From contig JJOH01000005.1 of the NCBI GenBank assembly GCA_000696115.1, positions 186,001-250,000 of the forward strand: a DNA stretch of 64,000 nucleotides, in the 5' to 3' direction. The first letter of the stretch is position 1. The number at the start of each line of letters is the position of its first letter. Below the pieces are notes generated by a model. It saw only the letters and a program-made list of their open reading frames with translations. It had not been told where the DNA came from and searched no databases. Origin of the DNA: Streptomyces olindensis. Lineage in GTDB: Bacteria; Actinomycetota; Actinomycetes; Streptomycetales; Streptomycetaceae. This document shows, one piece after another, positions 11,242-19,920 of this stretch. The translations under genes and the position numbers were made by a program.

Positions 11242-11964
11242 ATGGGCTGGCACCGGGAGCTGCTGATCGGCTTCGACCTGGAGACGACGGGCACCGATCC
11301 GCGCGAGGCGCGCATCGTCACGGGCGCCGTGATCGAGGTCAGGGACGGCAGGCCGATAGGGCGCCGGGAGTGGCTGGCCGACCCCGGGGTGCCGATCCCC
11401 GAGGACGCGGTGGCGGTGCACGGCATCAGCAACGAGCGGGCGACGGCCGAGGGCAGGCCGGCCGACCACGTGGCGGACGCCCTCGCCGACGTCCTCACCT
11501 CCTACTGGAAGACGGGCGTACCGGTCGTCGCCTACAACGCGGCCTTCGACCTCACCCTCCTCTCCGCCGAGTTGCGCAGGTACGGCCTGCCGTCCCTGCG
11601 CGACCGCCTGGGCGGCGTGGACCCGGCCCCGGTCATCGACCCGTACACCATCGACCGCTGGGTCGACCGCTACCGCCGCGGCAAACGCAACCTCGAAGCG
11701 GTCTGCGCGGAGTACGGCGTGGTCCTGGAGTCCGCCCACGACGCCATGGCCGACGCCCTCGCGGCGGCCCGCCTGGCCTCCGCGATAGCCGACCGCCACC
11801 CCAAGATCGCCTCCCTCGGCCCGGCGGCCCTGCACCGCCGCCAGATCGAGTGGTACGCGCAGTGGGCGGCGGACTTCCAGAGCTTCCTGCGCGGCAAGGG
11901 CGACGCGACGGCCCTGGTCGACGGGGCCTGGCCGCTGCGCGAGTGGGCCGACGAGCCGGTCTGA
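11242..11964 (+). CDS. DEDDh 3'-5' exonuclease (DnaQ/epsilon-like)
   Basis: The 240-residue protein is a stand-alone DnaQ-fold exonuclease. Motif I is FDLETTGTDP (D12, E14), motif II is VAYNAAFDLTLL near residue 100, and motif III is SAHDAMADALAAARL with the His and Asp that complete DEDDh. It lacks the tau-binding and PHP parts of true polymerase III epsilon subunits, so a repair or RNA/DNA trimming role is more likely than replicative proofreading. The ATG at 11242 follows GAAGGGGGG by 7 bases. It converges on the kinase-like gene, 17 bases away. Confidence 0.85.
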   Translation: MGWHRELLIGFDLETTGTDPREARIVTGAVIEVRDGRPIGRREWLADPGVPIPEDAVAVHGISNERATAEGRPADHVADALADVLTSYWKTGVPVVAYNAAFDLTLLSAELRRYGLPSLRDRLGGVDPAPVIDPYTIDRWVDRYRRGKRNLEAVCAEYGVVLESAHDAMADALAAARLASAIADRHPKIASLGPAALHRRQIEWYAQWAADFQSFLRGKGDATALVDGAWPLREWADEPV

Positions 11965-11981
11965 GAGGGGCTTTCCGGCCC

Positions 11982-12845
11982 TCAGAACGGATACCAGCGC
12001 ACCGACTCGTCCCCGTCCCGCAAGGACGTCACCCGCCGCTCGAACTCGGCCAGCGCCTTCGGGTTGCCCGGCGCGTGCTGGGCCACCCAGGCACAGCTGG
12101 CCGTCTCCCGCGCCCCGCGCAGCACCGAGCACCCCTCCCACACCCGTACGTCCCACCCGTAGGTCTCGGTGAAGGACGCGTACGCCTCGTCCGGGAGCCC
12201 GTACCGGTCGTGGGAGAGGGCCATCACCACCAGATCGTGCTCACGCAGGTCCGAGGAGACGGTCTCCAAATCGACCAGCACCGGCCCGTCCGGCCCGACG
12301 TGCACATTGCGCGGCAGCGCGTCGCCATGGATCGGCCCCGGCGGCAGATGTGGTGTCAGCGCGGCGGCCTGCGCGGCGAACCCGTCCCGCCGTGCGCGCA
12401 GATACGCCGCGTCCGCGGGATCGATCGCGTCGCCCGCGAGCCGCAGCCAGCGCTCCACACCGCCCAGCAGATCGCGGGGCGGCAGTTCGAAGGGAGGAAG
12501 AGGAGTGGCGTGCACGACCCGTAGCAGTTCGGCCAAATCCCGCGGCTCGGCGGGCCGTACGGCATCGGGCAGCCGGTGCCACACCGTCACGGGATGCCCG
12601 TCCACCAGCCGTGCCTCGGGCTCGGCCGCCCGCACCGCCGGCACCCCGGCCTCGGCGAGCCAGCCCGCGATGTCCAGCTCGCGCCGCGCCCGGTCGAGGA
12701 GTTCGGCGTCGCGGCCCACCTTCACGACCAGGCCACCGGCGGCGAACACCGCGTTCTCGCCCAGGGCGAGCAGCCGTGCCTCGCGGGCGGCACCGGGCAG
12801 TACCCCCGCCGCCGCCAGTACGTCCCGCGCCCGTGCCTCGTCCAT
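11982..12845 (-). CDS. Aminoglycoside phosphotransferase (APH)-family kinase
   Basis: The 287-residue protein has the APH/choline-kinase fold. The N lobe has a glycine-containing loop and Lys (ENAVFAAGGLVVKVGRD), and the C lobe has the catalytic loop PIHGDALPRNVHV and the metal-binding VDLETVS segment. Members phosphorylate small hydroxylated molecules such as aminoglycosides, homoserine or sugars; the substrate cannot be told from sequence and resistance should not be assumed. It stands alone between a convergent exonuclease gene and a divergent sugar transporter. Confidence 0.8.
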   Translation of the reverse strand: MDEARARDVLAAAGVLPGAAREARLLALGENAVFAAGGLVVKVGRDAELLDRARRELDIAGWLAEAGVPAVRAAEPEARLVDGHPVTVWHRLPDAVRPAEPRDLAELLRVVHATPLPPFELPPRDLLGGVERWLRLAGDAIDPADAAYLRARRDGFAAQAAALTPHLPPGPIHGDALPRNVHVGPDGPVLVDLETVSSDLREHDLVVMALSHDRYGLPDEAYASFTETYGWDVRVWEGCSVLRGARETASCAWVAQHAPGNPKALAEFERRVTSLRDGDESVRWYPF

Positions 12846-13005
12846 CGTCCGCCTCCGTCCTCCCCGGCCCGTGCCGTCGTGTTCCGGCCATCCGCCGGTC
12901 AGTGTCGCATCGGCACAGGTCGCGGCGCGTGCGCGGTGCCTTGACGAGGCACACCCCCTTCACGAGCATGACGTGGCCGGCCGACCGCGCAAAGGGGCTG
13001 ATTAC

Positions 13006-13950
13006 GTGACATTGGTGACCGAGGCTCCGCCACCGAGGAAACCGGCGGGACGCAAACCCGACAGGGACCGGCCCCGGCAGGCCCTCGACCACGGCGCCTG
13101 GTTCCTGGTGCTGCCCGCCCTGATCCCCATCCTCGTGCTCAGCGTCGGCCCGCTGCTCTACGGCATCCTGCTGGCCTTCACCGACGCCCAGTCGGGCCGC
13201 ACCGAGCCCACCCGGTGGATCGGCGGCCTCAACTTCCGGGACCTGCTGCACGACACGCTGTTCTGGGAGTCGTTCCGGGTCGGGCTGGTGTGGGCGGTCG
13301 GCGTGACCGTGCCGCAGTTCCTGCTCGCCCTCGGCCTCGCCCTGCTGCTCAACCAGGACCTGCGGCTGCGCTGGGCGGCCCGCGCCCTGGCGATCATCCC
13401 GTGGGCCATGCCCGAGGTCGTCGTCGGCATCATGTGGCGGCTCGTCTACAACCCCGACGCGGGCATCCTCAACGAGACCCTCCGCGACCTGGGCCTGGGC
13501 AGCGGCCGGGACTGGCTCAGCGGGCTGGCGACCGCACTGCCCGCCGTGATCCTCGTCGGCGTCTGGGCGGGCATGCCCCAGACGACGGTCGCGCTGCTCG
13601 CCGGGCTGCAGAACACCCCGCGCGAACTCCACGAGGCCGCGGCGGTCGACGGCGCGGGCGCCTGGCGCCGCTTCCGCACGGTCACCTGGCCCGCCCTGAG
13701 ACCCATCGCCCTCGCCATCACCGCGCTCAACCTCATCTGGAACTTCAACTCCTTCGCCCTGGTCTACGTGCTCACCAACGGCGGCCCCGGCGGCCGGACG
13801 CGCCTGCCCATGCTCTTCGCCTACGAAGAGGCCTTCCGCTACGGGCAGTTCGGCTACGCGGCGGCGATGGGCTGCGTGATGGTGGCCGTGATCTCGATCG
13901 CCCTGGCCGTCTTCCTCGCCGGCCGCCTGAAGGGAGGTGACGACGCGTGA
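13006..13950 (+). CDS. Sugar ABC transporter permease (MalF/CUT1 type)
   Basis: The 314-residue protein is an integral membrane permease with six or so hydrophobic segments and the EAA loop ELHEAAAVDGAGAWRRFRTV that contacts the ATPase. The GTG at 13006 follows AAAGGGG by 8 bases; a GTG at 13015 is an alternative. The N-terminal tail is Pro/Arg-rich and cytoplasmic. It overlaps the next permease by four bases (GTGA), so the three genes to 16054 form an operon. No ATPase gene is present, as is usual in Streptomyces, where the shared ATPase MsiK serves many such systems. Confidence 0.88.
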   Translation: MTLVTEAPPPRKPAGRKPDRDRPRQALDHGAWFLVLPALIPILVLSVGPLLYGILLAFTDAQSGRTEPTRWIGGLNFRDLLHDTLFWESFRVGLVWAVGVTVPQFLLALGLALLLNQDLRLRWAARALAIIPWAMPEVVVGIMWRLVYNPDAGILNETLRDLGLGSGRDWLSGLATALPAVILVGVWAGMPQTTVALLAGLQNTPRELHEAAAVDGAGAWRRFRTVTWPALRPIALAITALNLIWNFNSFALVYVLTNGGPGGRTRLPMLFAYEEAFRYGQFGYAAAMGCVMVAVISIALAVFLAGRLKGGDDA

Positions 13951-14780
13951 GGACCAGCACCCCGGCCCGCGTCGGCCAGTACACCGCGCTGCTCGCCTAT
14001 CTCGTCTTCCTCGCCTTCCCGTTCCTCTGGCTGGTCTCCACCGCGTTCAAGCCGCCGCGCGAGCTGGGCAGCCTGCATCCGACGTGGATCCCCGAGGACC
14101 CCACCCTCGCCAACTTCCGGCAGGCCTTCGACGAGCAGCCGCTGCTGCACGCGGCCCTCAACTCCCTGCTGGCCGCGCTCGCGGCGGCCCTGATCGCCGT
14201 GCTCGTCGCGACGCCGATGGCCTACGTCGTCGCCCGCCGCCGCACCCGGCTCGCCAAGGCGGTGACGGGCTGGGTAGTGGTCAGCCAGGCGTTCCCGTTC
14301 GTGCTGCTGATCATCCCAATGTTCCTCGTGCTGAAGAACCTCAGGATGATCAACTCTTTGCCGGGGCTGGTCCTGGTGTACGTGGTGTGGGCCCTGCCGT
14401 TCGCGCTGTGGATGCTCGCCGGGTACGTACGGGCCGTGCCGCGCGAGCTCGAGGAAGCCGCCGCGGTCGACGGGGCCGGCCGGGTGCGGACGCTGGTGTC
14501 GGTGACCGCGCCGCTGCTCGCGCCGGGCATCGTGGCGACCGGGCTGTTCGCCTTCATCACCGCGTGGAACGAGTTCTTCTTCGCGCTCGTGCTGCTCAAG
14601 ACACCGGAGAAACAGACCCTTCCCGTGGTGCTCACCCACTTCATCGGCGCCGAGGGCGTCGCCGACCTCGGCCCCCTCGCGGCGGCCGCGTTCCTCGCCA
14701 CCCTGCCCTCGCTGGTCGTCTTCGCGCTCATCCAGCGGCGCATCACGGGCGGCATGCTCACCGGGGCGGTGAAGAGCTGA
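13947..14780 (+). CDS. Sugar ABC transporter permease (MalG/CUT1 type)
   Basis: This 277-residue permease is the partner of the preceding one. It starts with a GTG in the GTGA overlap. The first hydrophobic segment (LLAYLVFLAFPFLWLVSTAFK) is followed by the periplasmic loop and the EAA loop ELEEAAAVDGAGRVRTLVSV near residues 170-190. The C-terminal GGMLTGAVKS is typical of MalG-like proteins. Its stop codon shares a base with the start of the binding protein gene (TGATG), which suggests translational coupling. The substrate is unknown. Confidence 0.88.
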   Translation: MRTSTPARVGQYTALLAYLVFLAFPFLWLVSTAFKPPRELGSLHPTWIPEDPTLANFRQAFDEQPLLHAALNSLLAALAAALIAVLVATPMAYVVARRRTRLAKAVTGWVVVSQAFPFVLLIIPMFLVLKNLRMINSLPGLVLVYVVWALPFALWMLAGYVRAVPRELEEAAAVDGAGRVRTLVSVTAPLLAPGIVATGLFAFITAWNEFFFALVLLKTPEKQTLPVVLTHFIGAEGVADLGPLAAAAFLATLPSLVVFALIQRRITGGMLTGAVKS

Positions 14781-16054
14781 TGCGCGCCCGTCTGCTGGCC
14801 CTGGTCCTCCTGCTCCTCCTCGCCGGCTGCTCCTCCGGCGGCAGCCGCGACGACGGCCCGGTCACCCTGCGCTTCCAGTCCCTGGCCTGGCAGGAGGAGT
14901 CCGTCGCGGTCACCAGGGAACTGGTGGCGGAGTGGAACGCCACCCACCCGGACGTCCGCGTCGAGTACGTCCAGGGCAGCTGGGACAGCGTCCACGACCA
15001 GCTCCTCACCGCCTTCGAGGGCGGCGAGGCACCCGACATCATCCACGACGCCTCCGACGACCTCGCGGACTTCGCCTACGGCGGCTACCTCGCGGATCTC
15101 ACCGACCTGCTGCCCGCTCGCCTCAAGGCGGACATCCCGCGGCGCAGTTGGGAGACGACCACCTTCGGGGACGGCGTCCACGGCGTGCCGTTCCTCCAGG
15201 AGCCGCGCGTGCTGATCGCCAACGCGCGATGGCTCCGGGAGTCCGGCGTACGGATCCCGACACCGGACCGGCCCTGGAGCTGGAGCGAGTTCCGCCGGAT
15301 CACCGAACGCCTCAGCGGCCCGGGGAAGTACGGCGTCGCCTGGCCCCTGAAGGAACCGGTCTCCGCCACGCTCAACCTCTCCCTGTCGGCGGGCGGGCGG
15401 CTCTTCCACCGCGGCGCGGACGGCAAGGTGACGGTCCGGTTCGAGGCGGCCGACCAGGTGGTGCCGCGCACCATCCACGACCAGGTGGGCACCGACCGCA
15501 GCGCCGCGCCCACCACCCTGGGCAGCGGCGGCTCCGACACCCTGCCCGGGTTCTTCGGCGGCAGATACGCGATGGTCCCGCTCGGCTTCTCCTACCGCCA
15601 GCAGATCGTGCAGCAGGCCCCGAAGGGCTTCGAGTGGCAGGTGCTGCCCGCCCCGGCGGGTTCCGGCGGCCCGGCGCAGGGCGTCAGCCCGCAGACCCTC
15701 TCCATCGCCGAGGACAGCCCGCACAAGAAGGAGGCCGCGGCCTTCATCGACTTCCTCCTCAGACCATCGAACATGGTCCGACTCGCCCTCGGCGACTGGA
15801 TGCTGCCCACCGGAACCCAGGCGCTGAAGGACCCCGCCCTGCACACCGCGCGGCACGGCTGGGCGACCGGCACCGCCCTCGCGGAGCATCTGCGCCCGGC
15901 GCCCGCCCAGACGGTCCGGGGCTACCCCGAGTGGAAGGACAAAGTGGCGACGCCCGCCCTCCAGGAGTACTACAGCGGAGCCATCGGCCTGCGGGACCTG
16001 CGCGAACGGCTGGAGGAGGACGGCAACCTGGTCCTCGCCCGCTACCAGCGCTGA
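14780..16054 (+). CDS. Sugar-binding lipoprotein of the ABC transporter
   Basis: The 424-residue protein has a short lipoprotein signal with lipobox LLAGC (Cys16) and a solute-binding protein family 1 fold (residues about 25-420), including APDIIHDASDDLADFAYGGYLADLTDLL, typical of this class. It delivers an oligosaccharide or sugar to the two upstream permeases. The order permease-permease-binding protein is the reverse of the common Streptomyces order seen at the other two transporters in this window. The erm promoter starts only 15 bases after the stop codon, with no visible terminator, so read-through into erm is possible. Confidence 0.87.
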   Translation: MRARLLALVLLLLLAGCSSGGSRDDGPVTLRFQSLAWQEESVAVTRELVAEWNATHPDVRVEYVQGSWDSVHDQLLTAFEGGEAPDIIHDASDDLADFAYGGYLADLTDLLPARLKADIPRRSWETTTFGDGVHGVPFLQEPRVLIANARWLRESGVRIPTPDRPWSWSEFRRITERLSGPGKYGVAWPLKEPVSATLNLSLSAGGRLFHRGADGKVTVRFEAADQVVPRTIHDQVGTDRSAAPTTLGSGGSDTLPGFFGGRYAMVPLGFSYRQQIVQQAPKGFEWQVLPAPAGSGGPAQGVSPQTLSIAEDSPHKKEAAAFIDFLLRPSNMVRLALGDWMLPTGTQALKDPALHTARHGWATGTALAEHLRPAPAQTVRGYPEWKDKVATPALQEYYSGAIGLRDLRERLEEDGNLVLARYQR

Positions 16055-16069
16055 CCCCGCGAAAACCCG

Positions 16070-16099
16070 TTGCCCGGCGTCGAGGGCGGCGCCTAGCGT
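16070..16099 (+). promoter_or_regulatory. Promoter of the erm leader (leaderless type)
   Basis: TTGCCC (16070-16075) and TAGCGT (16094-16099) are separated by 18 bases, a good match to a Streptomyces sigma-70 (HrdB) promoter. Initiation about 7 bases after the -10 box would fall at or next to the GTG of the leader peptide (16107), so the transcript would be leaderless. Confidence 0.6.
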
Positions 16100-16106
16100 G
16101 CTGCCC

Positions 16107-16217
16107 GTGGGTATCAACGCGATCTACATCTCCGGTCACGTCCGGGGCTGCCCGCGCGCCGCAAGGACGCGCCGCGGCCCCGGAGCCCTGACCGGCCCGG
16201 GGTGCCACGCCCGCTGA
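16107..16217 (+). CDS. Erm leader peptide (probable macrolide-sensing)
   Basis: A 36-residue reading frame starts at a GTG placed at the expected transcription start and reads MGINAIYISGHVRG..., ending at a TGA at 16215. Its N terminus resembles the ErmC leader MGIFSIFVIS of staphylococci, in which the ribosome stalls at the IFVI motif when a macrolide is bound; here I6-Y7-I8 occupies the equivalent place. The first arm of an RNA hairpin begins at codon 9, so a ribosome stalled there would mask it. No Shine-Dalgarno sequence is present, as expected for a leaderless message. The frame is short, so coding is inferred from context. Confidence 0.6.
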   Translation: MGINAIYISGHVRGCPRAARTRRGPGALTGPGCHAR

Positions 16218-16306
16218 GCTCGAGCCCGGCGTCTCACCTCGTCTTCCCCTCTGTCTTCCGGTCAGGGCCCTTGGCTGCCCTCCTCCACCTCACGGAAGAC
16301 AAAGGA
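16132..16306 (+). promoter_or_regulatory. Erm translational attenuator with mutually exclusive RNA hairpins
   Basis: Four segments can pair in two ways. Segment 1 CCGGTCA (16132-16138) plus TCCGGGGC (16141-16148) pairs with GCCCCGGA (16177-16184) and TGACCGG (16189-16195). Segment 3 TGTCTTCCG (16252-16260) pairs with segment 4 CGGAAGACA (16293-16301), which runs into the erm ribosome site AAAGGA (16301-16306). Alternatively GCCCTGACCGG (16185-16195) pairs perfectly over 11 bp with CCGGTCAGGGC (16258-16268), which would break the 3:4 hairpin. This is the 1:2/3:4 versus 2:3 logic of known erm attenuators. Stalling in the leader would favour 2:3 and expose the erm start. Confidence 0.65.
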
Positions 16307-16315
16307 CCGCAGGCC

Positions 16316-17095
16316 ATGGCCCGCCCCACCCCTACCTCCCGCGCGCTCTCGCAGAACTTCCTCGCCGACCGCGCCCTCGCCGAACGTTTCGCCCGGCTCG
16401 CCGTCCCGCAGGCCGGGCCGGTGCCCCTGATGCTCGAAGTCGGCGCGGGCAAGGGCGCGTTGACCGCGCCGCTGGCCCCGCGCTGCCGGGAGCTGCGCGC
16501 CTACGAGATCGACCCGCGGCTCGTCCCCGTCCTGCGCGCCCGCTTCTCCGGCGCGCCCCAGGTCCGCGTCATCGCCGGGGACTTCCTGGCGGCGCGCCCG
16601 CCGCGCGTGCCCTTCTCGGTCGCCGGGAACGTGCCCTTCTCCCGGACCGCGGCCGTCGTGGACTGGTGCCTGCGGGCGCCCGCCCTCACCGACGCCACCC
16701 TCCTCACCCAGCTCGAGTACGCCCGCAAACGCACCGGGGACTTCGGCGGCTGGACCCTGCTGACGGTCCGCAGCTGGCCCCGCTACGAGTGGCGGCTGCT
16801 CGGCCGGGTCGGGCGGCGCGGCTTCCGGCCCGTGCCGCGCGTGGACGCCGGGGTGCTGCGCATAGAACGGCGCCGGACGCCGCTGCTGGACGCCTCGGCG
16901 TACCGGAGCTGGCGGCATCTGGTCGAGCTGGGCTTCAGCGGGGTCGGCGGTTCGCTGAACGCGTCGCTGCGCAGGGCTCATCCGAGGCGGCGGGTGGACG
17001 CCGCGTTCCGGGCCGCGCGCCTGGACCCGGGTGTGCTGGTCGGCGAGGTGGCCCCGGGGCAGTGGCTGCGGCTGCACGAGGCGCTGACCTCGTAG
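16316..17095 (+). CDS. lrm: Erm-family 23S rRNA (adenine-N6)-methyltransferase
   Basis: The 259-residue protein methylates A2058 of 23S rRNA, giving resistance to macrolides and, depending on mono- or dimethylation, lincosamides and streptogramin B. It opens with the Erm hallmark SRALSQNFLADRALAERF. The SAM site is LEVGAGKGALTAPL (about residues 40-53), the acidic YEIDPRL follows, and the catalytic AGNVPFSRTAAVVDW lies near residue 105. The ATG at 16316 is 9 bases after AAAGGA. The gene order with a macrolide glycosyltransferase matches lrm-mgt of S. lividans, whose methylase is reported to monomethylate; the same for this protein is inference. No macrolide biosynthetic genes are visible. Confidence 0.88.
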   Translation: MARPTPTSRALSQNFLADRALAERFARLAVPQAGPVPLMLEVGAGKGALTAPLAPRCRELRAYEIDPRLVPVLRARFSGAPQVRVIAGDFLAARPPRVPFSVAGNVPFSRTAAVVDWCLRAPALTDATLLTQLEYARKRTGDFGGWTLLTVRSWPRYEWRLLGRVGRRGFRPVPRVDAGVLRIERRRTPLLDASAYRSWRHLVELGFSGVGGSLNASLRRAHPRRRVDAAFRAARLDPGVLVGEVAPGQWLRLHEALTS

Positions 17096-17107
17096 GGCCC
17101 ACACAAG

Positions 17108-17137
17108 TTGCACGAGACGTCTCGTCTCGCGTAGGGT
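17108..17137 (+). promoter_or_regulatory. mgt promoter with embedded palindrome
   Basis: TTGCAC (17108-17113) and TAGGGT (17132-17137) are 18 bases apart, and the mgt ATG at 17144 lies 6 bases after the -10 box, so a leaderless mgt transcript is likely. Between the boxes sits the perfect 14-bp palindrome ACGAGACGTCTCGT (17112-17125), ideally placed for a repressor such as a TetR-family protein. The regulator is not identified. Confidence 0.5.
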
Positions 17138-17143
17138 CGGCGT

Positions 17144-18364
17144 ATGACCAGTCGCGCGCACATCGCCATGTTCTCCATCGCCGCCCACGGCCATGTGAAC
17201 CCGAGCCTCGAGGTGATCCGCGAGCTCGTCGCCCGTGGTCACCGGGTGACCTACGCGATCCCGCCGGTCTTCGTCGACAAGGTGGCGGAGACCGGGGCGG
17301 AGGCGAAGCCCTGGACCTCGACGCTGCCCTCGCCCGACGACGACCCGGAGGCATGGGGGAGCACGCTGCTGGACAACGTGGAGCCGTTCCTCGACGACGC
17401 GATCCAGGCCCTCCCGCAGCTCATCGAGGCGTACCAGGGCGACGAGCCGGACCTCGTGCTGCACGACATCGCCTCCTACCCGGGCCGTGTCCTCGCCCAC
17501 CGCTGGGGCGTGCCCGCGATCTCCCTCTCACCGGCCATGGTCGCCTGGGAGGGGTACGAGGAGGAGGTCGCCGAGCCCCTGTGGGAGGAGCCGAGGAAGA
17601 CCGAGCGCGGCCGCGCCTACTACGCCCGCTTCCACGCCTGGCTGGAGGAGAACGGGATCACCCTGCACCCCGACGCGTTCGGGGGCCGGCCCGACCGCTC
17701 CATCGTCCTGATCCCCAGGGCGCTCCAGCCCAACGCGGACAGGGTCGACGCGAGCGTGTACTCCTTCGTCGGCACCTGCCAGGGCGACCGCGCCGCCGAG
17801 GGCGACTGGCGGCGGCCGGCCGGTGCCGAGAAGGTCGCGCTCGTCTCGCTCGGGTCCGCCTTCACCAAGCAGCCCGGCTTCTACCGGGAGTGCGTCAGGG
17901 CCTTCGGCGACCTGCCCGGCTGGCACCTGGTGCTCTCGGTCGGCAAGCACGTCGACCCGGCCGAACTCGGCGACGTCCCGGCCCATGTCGACGTGCGCTC
18001 CTGGGTGCCGCAGCAGGCCGTCCTGAAACAGGCCGACCTGTTCGTCACGCACGCCGGCGCGGGCGGCAGCCAGGAGGGCCTGGCCACGGCCACGCCGATG
18101 ATCGCCGTACCGCAGGCCGCCGACCAGTTCGGCAACGCGGACATGCTCCAGGGCCTCGGTGTCGCCCGGGTGCTTTCCACGCGGGAGGCGACCGCCGAGG
18201 CCCTGCGCGAGGCGGCTCTCGCCCTCGTCGGAGACCCGGAGGTGGCCCGCCGCCTGAAGGAGATCCAGGCGGAGATGGCCGAGGAGGGCGGCACCCGGCG
18301 CGCGGCCGACCTCATCGAGGCCGAACTCCCCGCCCGCCGGGGCGAGGCCGACAGGCTCTCTTAG
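17144..18364 (+). CDS. mgt: Macrolide glycosyltransferase
   Basis: The 406-residue GT1-family enzyme transfers glucose or another sugar from UDP-sugar to macrolides, inactivating them. It is closely related in sequence to OleD/OleI and S. lividans Mgt: [20 protein letters not shown] at the N terminus, [17 protein letters not shown] near residue 70, and the C-terminal nucleotide-sugar site [20 protein letters not shown] followed by [13 protein letters not shown]. The N-terminal H13 in AHGHVNP is the likely catalytic base. It lies 48 bases after erm with its own promoter-like sequence, so it may be transcribed both from the erm promoter and alone. It complements target methylation with drug modification. 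Confidence 0.92.
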   Translation: MTSRAHIAMFSIAAHGHVNPSLEVIRELVARGHRVTYAIPPVFVDKVAETGAEAKPWTSTLPSPDDDPEAWGSTLLDNVEPFLDDAIQALPQLIEAYQGDEPDLVLHDIASYPGRVLAHRWGVPAISLSPAMVAWEGYEEEVAEPLWEEPRKTERGRAYYARFHAWLEENGITLHPDAFGGRPDRSIVLIPRALQPNADRVDASVYSFVGTCQGDRAAEGDWRRPAGAEKVALVSLGSAFTKQPGFYRECVRAFGDLPGWHLVLSVGKHVDPAELGDVPAHVDVRSWVPQQAVLKQADLFVTHAGAGGSQEGLATATPMIAVPQAADQFGNADMLQGLGVARVLSTREATAEALREAALALVGDPEVARRLKEIQAEMAEEGGTRRAADLIEAELPARRGEADRLS

Positions 18365-18386
18365 CGGTCCCCGCGCCGGGCCGTCG

Positions 18387-19337
18387 TCACACCGCGACGG
18401 CCTGGCGGGTCAGGGTCAGACGGGCGTTGTCGAGCGTGGCGTCCATGCGCGCCGACTGGCCCTTGGTGAACATGAACATCGCGGCGTCGTCGGTGTAGTC
18501 CATGTAGTTCATGAACATGTCGCCGTTCGGCCCGTTGCCGCACGTCACATGGGGGAAGTCGGGTGAACCGAGGTTCGGCCCCGCCTGGTTGGGGGTGTCC
18601 GCCACGAAGTCGCTGCCGCTGCACCCCTCCTGGTCGTCGCCCCAGATGTGCCGCAGGTTCAGCCAGTGCCCGACCTCGTGCACGGTCGTGCGACCGCCGT
18701 CGAACGGCGCGGCGGCGGTTCCGGTGGTGCCGAAGGCGGTCGGGGTGACGACCACTCCGTCCGTGGAGGCGGCGCCGCCCGGGAACTGGGCGTAGCCCAG
18801 CAGCCCCCGGCGCAGCCGGCAGACCCAGATGTTCAGGTAGGTGTCGGCGGGCCAGGCGTCGTGGCCGCCGCTCAGGCTGAACTTGACGAGGTCGTCCGTG
18901 CCCCATTCGGTCACCGAGGTCTCGGTGCGCGTGATGCCGTCCGTGGGGCGTCCCAGCGGGTCGGTGCGGGCGAGGTGGAACTGCAGGCGCGCGTCGGCCA
19001 CCAGCTCCTGCCAGACCCCGGGCACCTTGTTGACGTCCGGATTGTTCGCCCGGAAGTCCTGGTTGAGCACCTCGATCTGACTGTGGATCTGGGCCGCGCT
19101 CACGTTCTGCTCGGGGGTGTTGTGCACGACGTGCACGACGACGGGGATGTCGACGAGGCTCTGCCGTCCGGTGACGTGCTCCAGTTGCTCGTAGGCGAAG
19201 GCGGTGTTCTCGATCTGGGCCCGGTTCTCGGCGTACTCGGGGTTCAGGGTCAGGAGTCTGCGGTCGACTTCCATGGCACCGCACCAGCGGCTGTAGTCGG
19301 CGGAGGTGGCGCGGAGATAGGACTGCGCATCGGACAT
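18387..19337 (-). CDS. M43 (pappalysin-like) zinc metalloprotease
   Basis: The 316-residue protein carries the metzincin zinc site [18 protein letters not shown] and a Met-turn in [11 protein letters not shown], with conserved cysteines (CSGSD, VTCGNG) typical of family M43. The N-terminal part ([36 protein letters not shown]) is standard for this family. No signal peptide is evident from the ATG at 19335-19337, which is preceded by AGGGG; extracellular homologues usually have one, so location is uncertain. Its 3' end converges on mgt with 22 bases between the stop codons. Confidence 0.85.
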   Translation of the reverse strand: MSDAQSYLRATSADYSRWCGAMEVDRRLLTLNPEYAENRAQIENTAFAYEQLEHVTGRQSLVDIPVVVHVVHNTPEQNVSAAQIHSQIEVLNQDFRANNPDVNKVPGVWQELVADARLQFHLARTDPLGRPTDGITRTETSVTEWGTDDLVKFSLSGGHDAWPADTYLNIWVCRLRRGLLGYAQFPGGAASTDGVVVTPTAFGTTGTAAAPFDGGRTTVHEVGHWLNLRHIWGDDQEGCSGSDFVADTPNQAGPNLGSPDFPHVTCGNGPNGDMFMNYMDYTDDAAMFMFTKGQSARMDATLDNARLTLTRQAVAV

Positions 19338-19535
19338 GACGGCCCCTCGGGGGAGCTGGGGAGTGCCGCGCGACGCGGCTGCGGAACTGCGCGTCATGAG
19401 ACGCGCCACGAGGGCCGGGCGACGCCGGGCGGAGTGGCCGGTTGCCCGTTCCCTCCGAACCCATACACTGATAATCCTAGTCATGCTGGTACAAGACCGG
19501 CAATTTGGCTGATTTGGCGAGTGAGGTGCCGGGTC

Positions 19536-19856
19536 ATGCGAGAGCCCCCGCCGGATCTGTTCCGCGAATGGATCCACTCCTACGAGGAGGACCACGAGGA
19601 CGTGCGCGTGTACCGGCCGGACGGCTTCCCGTTCCCGCCGGCGCGCGGGCGCCGCGGCATGGAGTTCCGGCCGGACGGCACCTTCGTCGACCATCCGATC
19701 GGACGCGGTGACGCCCCCGACGCCGTGCCCGGCCGCTGGCGCCTCGTGTCGGACCGTCACCTGGCGCTCACCTTCGAAGGCGCCGCCCCCGACCGGGAGC
19801 TGGAGATCCTGCGCTGTGACGAGGACGTGCTGCACGTGCGCCGGCCCGCCGGGTGA
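19536..19856 (+). CDS. Small hypothetical protein
   Basis: A 106-residue acidic protein starts at an ATG at 19536 behind GAGGTG. It contains [20 protein letters not shown] and a beta-rich C-terminal half ([31 protein letters not shown]) that looks like a small lipocalin-type or beta-barrel fold, but I do not recognise a family with confidence. It is divergent from the M43 protease and followed 14 bases later by a very strong hairpin, so it is probably transcribed alone. Confidence 0.6.
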   Translation: MREPPPDLFREWIHSYEEDHEDVRVYRPDGFPFPPARGRRGMEFRPDGTFVDHPIGRGDAPDAVPGRWRLVSDRHLALTFEGAAPDRELEILRCDEDVLHVRRPAG

Positions 19857-19870
19857 ACGACCGGGACCGT

Positions 19871-19920
19871 GCGTGAAAGGGCCCGTTGGTTGCCCCGGCA
19901 ACCAACGGGCCCTTTCACGC
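19871..19920. terminator. Perfect 24-bp stem hairpin (bidirectional terminator)
   Basis: Bases 19871-19894 are the exact reverse complement of 19897-19920, with two bases between the arms, so about 22-23 bp can pair. It follows the small hypothetical gene by 14 bases. There is no T tract, as is common for Streptomyces terminators. Confidence 0.7.

Noticed and set aside
11982..12845. Aminoglycoside resistance gene
   Set aside because: The kinase fold is clear but the substrate residues do not identify a known resistance enzyme, and no other resistance context is near it.
12936..12969. TTGACG-like promoter before the first sugar permease
   Set aside because: No convincing -10 box at proper spacing; the 5-bp inverted repeat GTGCC/GGCAC is too short to rely on.
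12169..13005. Upstream extension of the first permease frame into the APH gene
   Set aside because: It would be antisense to the APH gene; the GTG at 13006 has a good ribosome site and gives the normal permease length.
16202..16315. Upstream extension of the erm frame to 16202
   Set aside because: The extension covers the attenuator hairpins; the ATG at 16316 has a proper ribosome site and matches the Erm N terminus.
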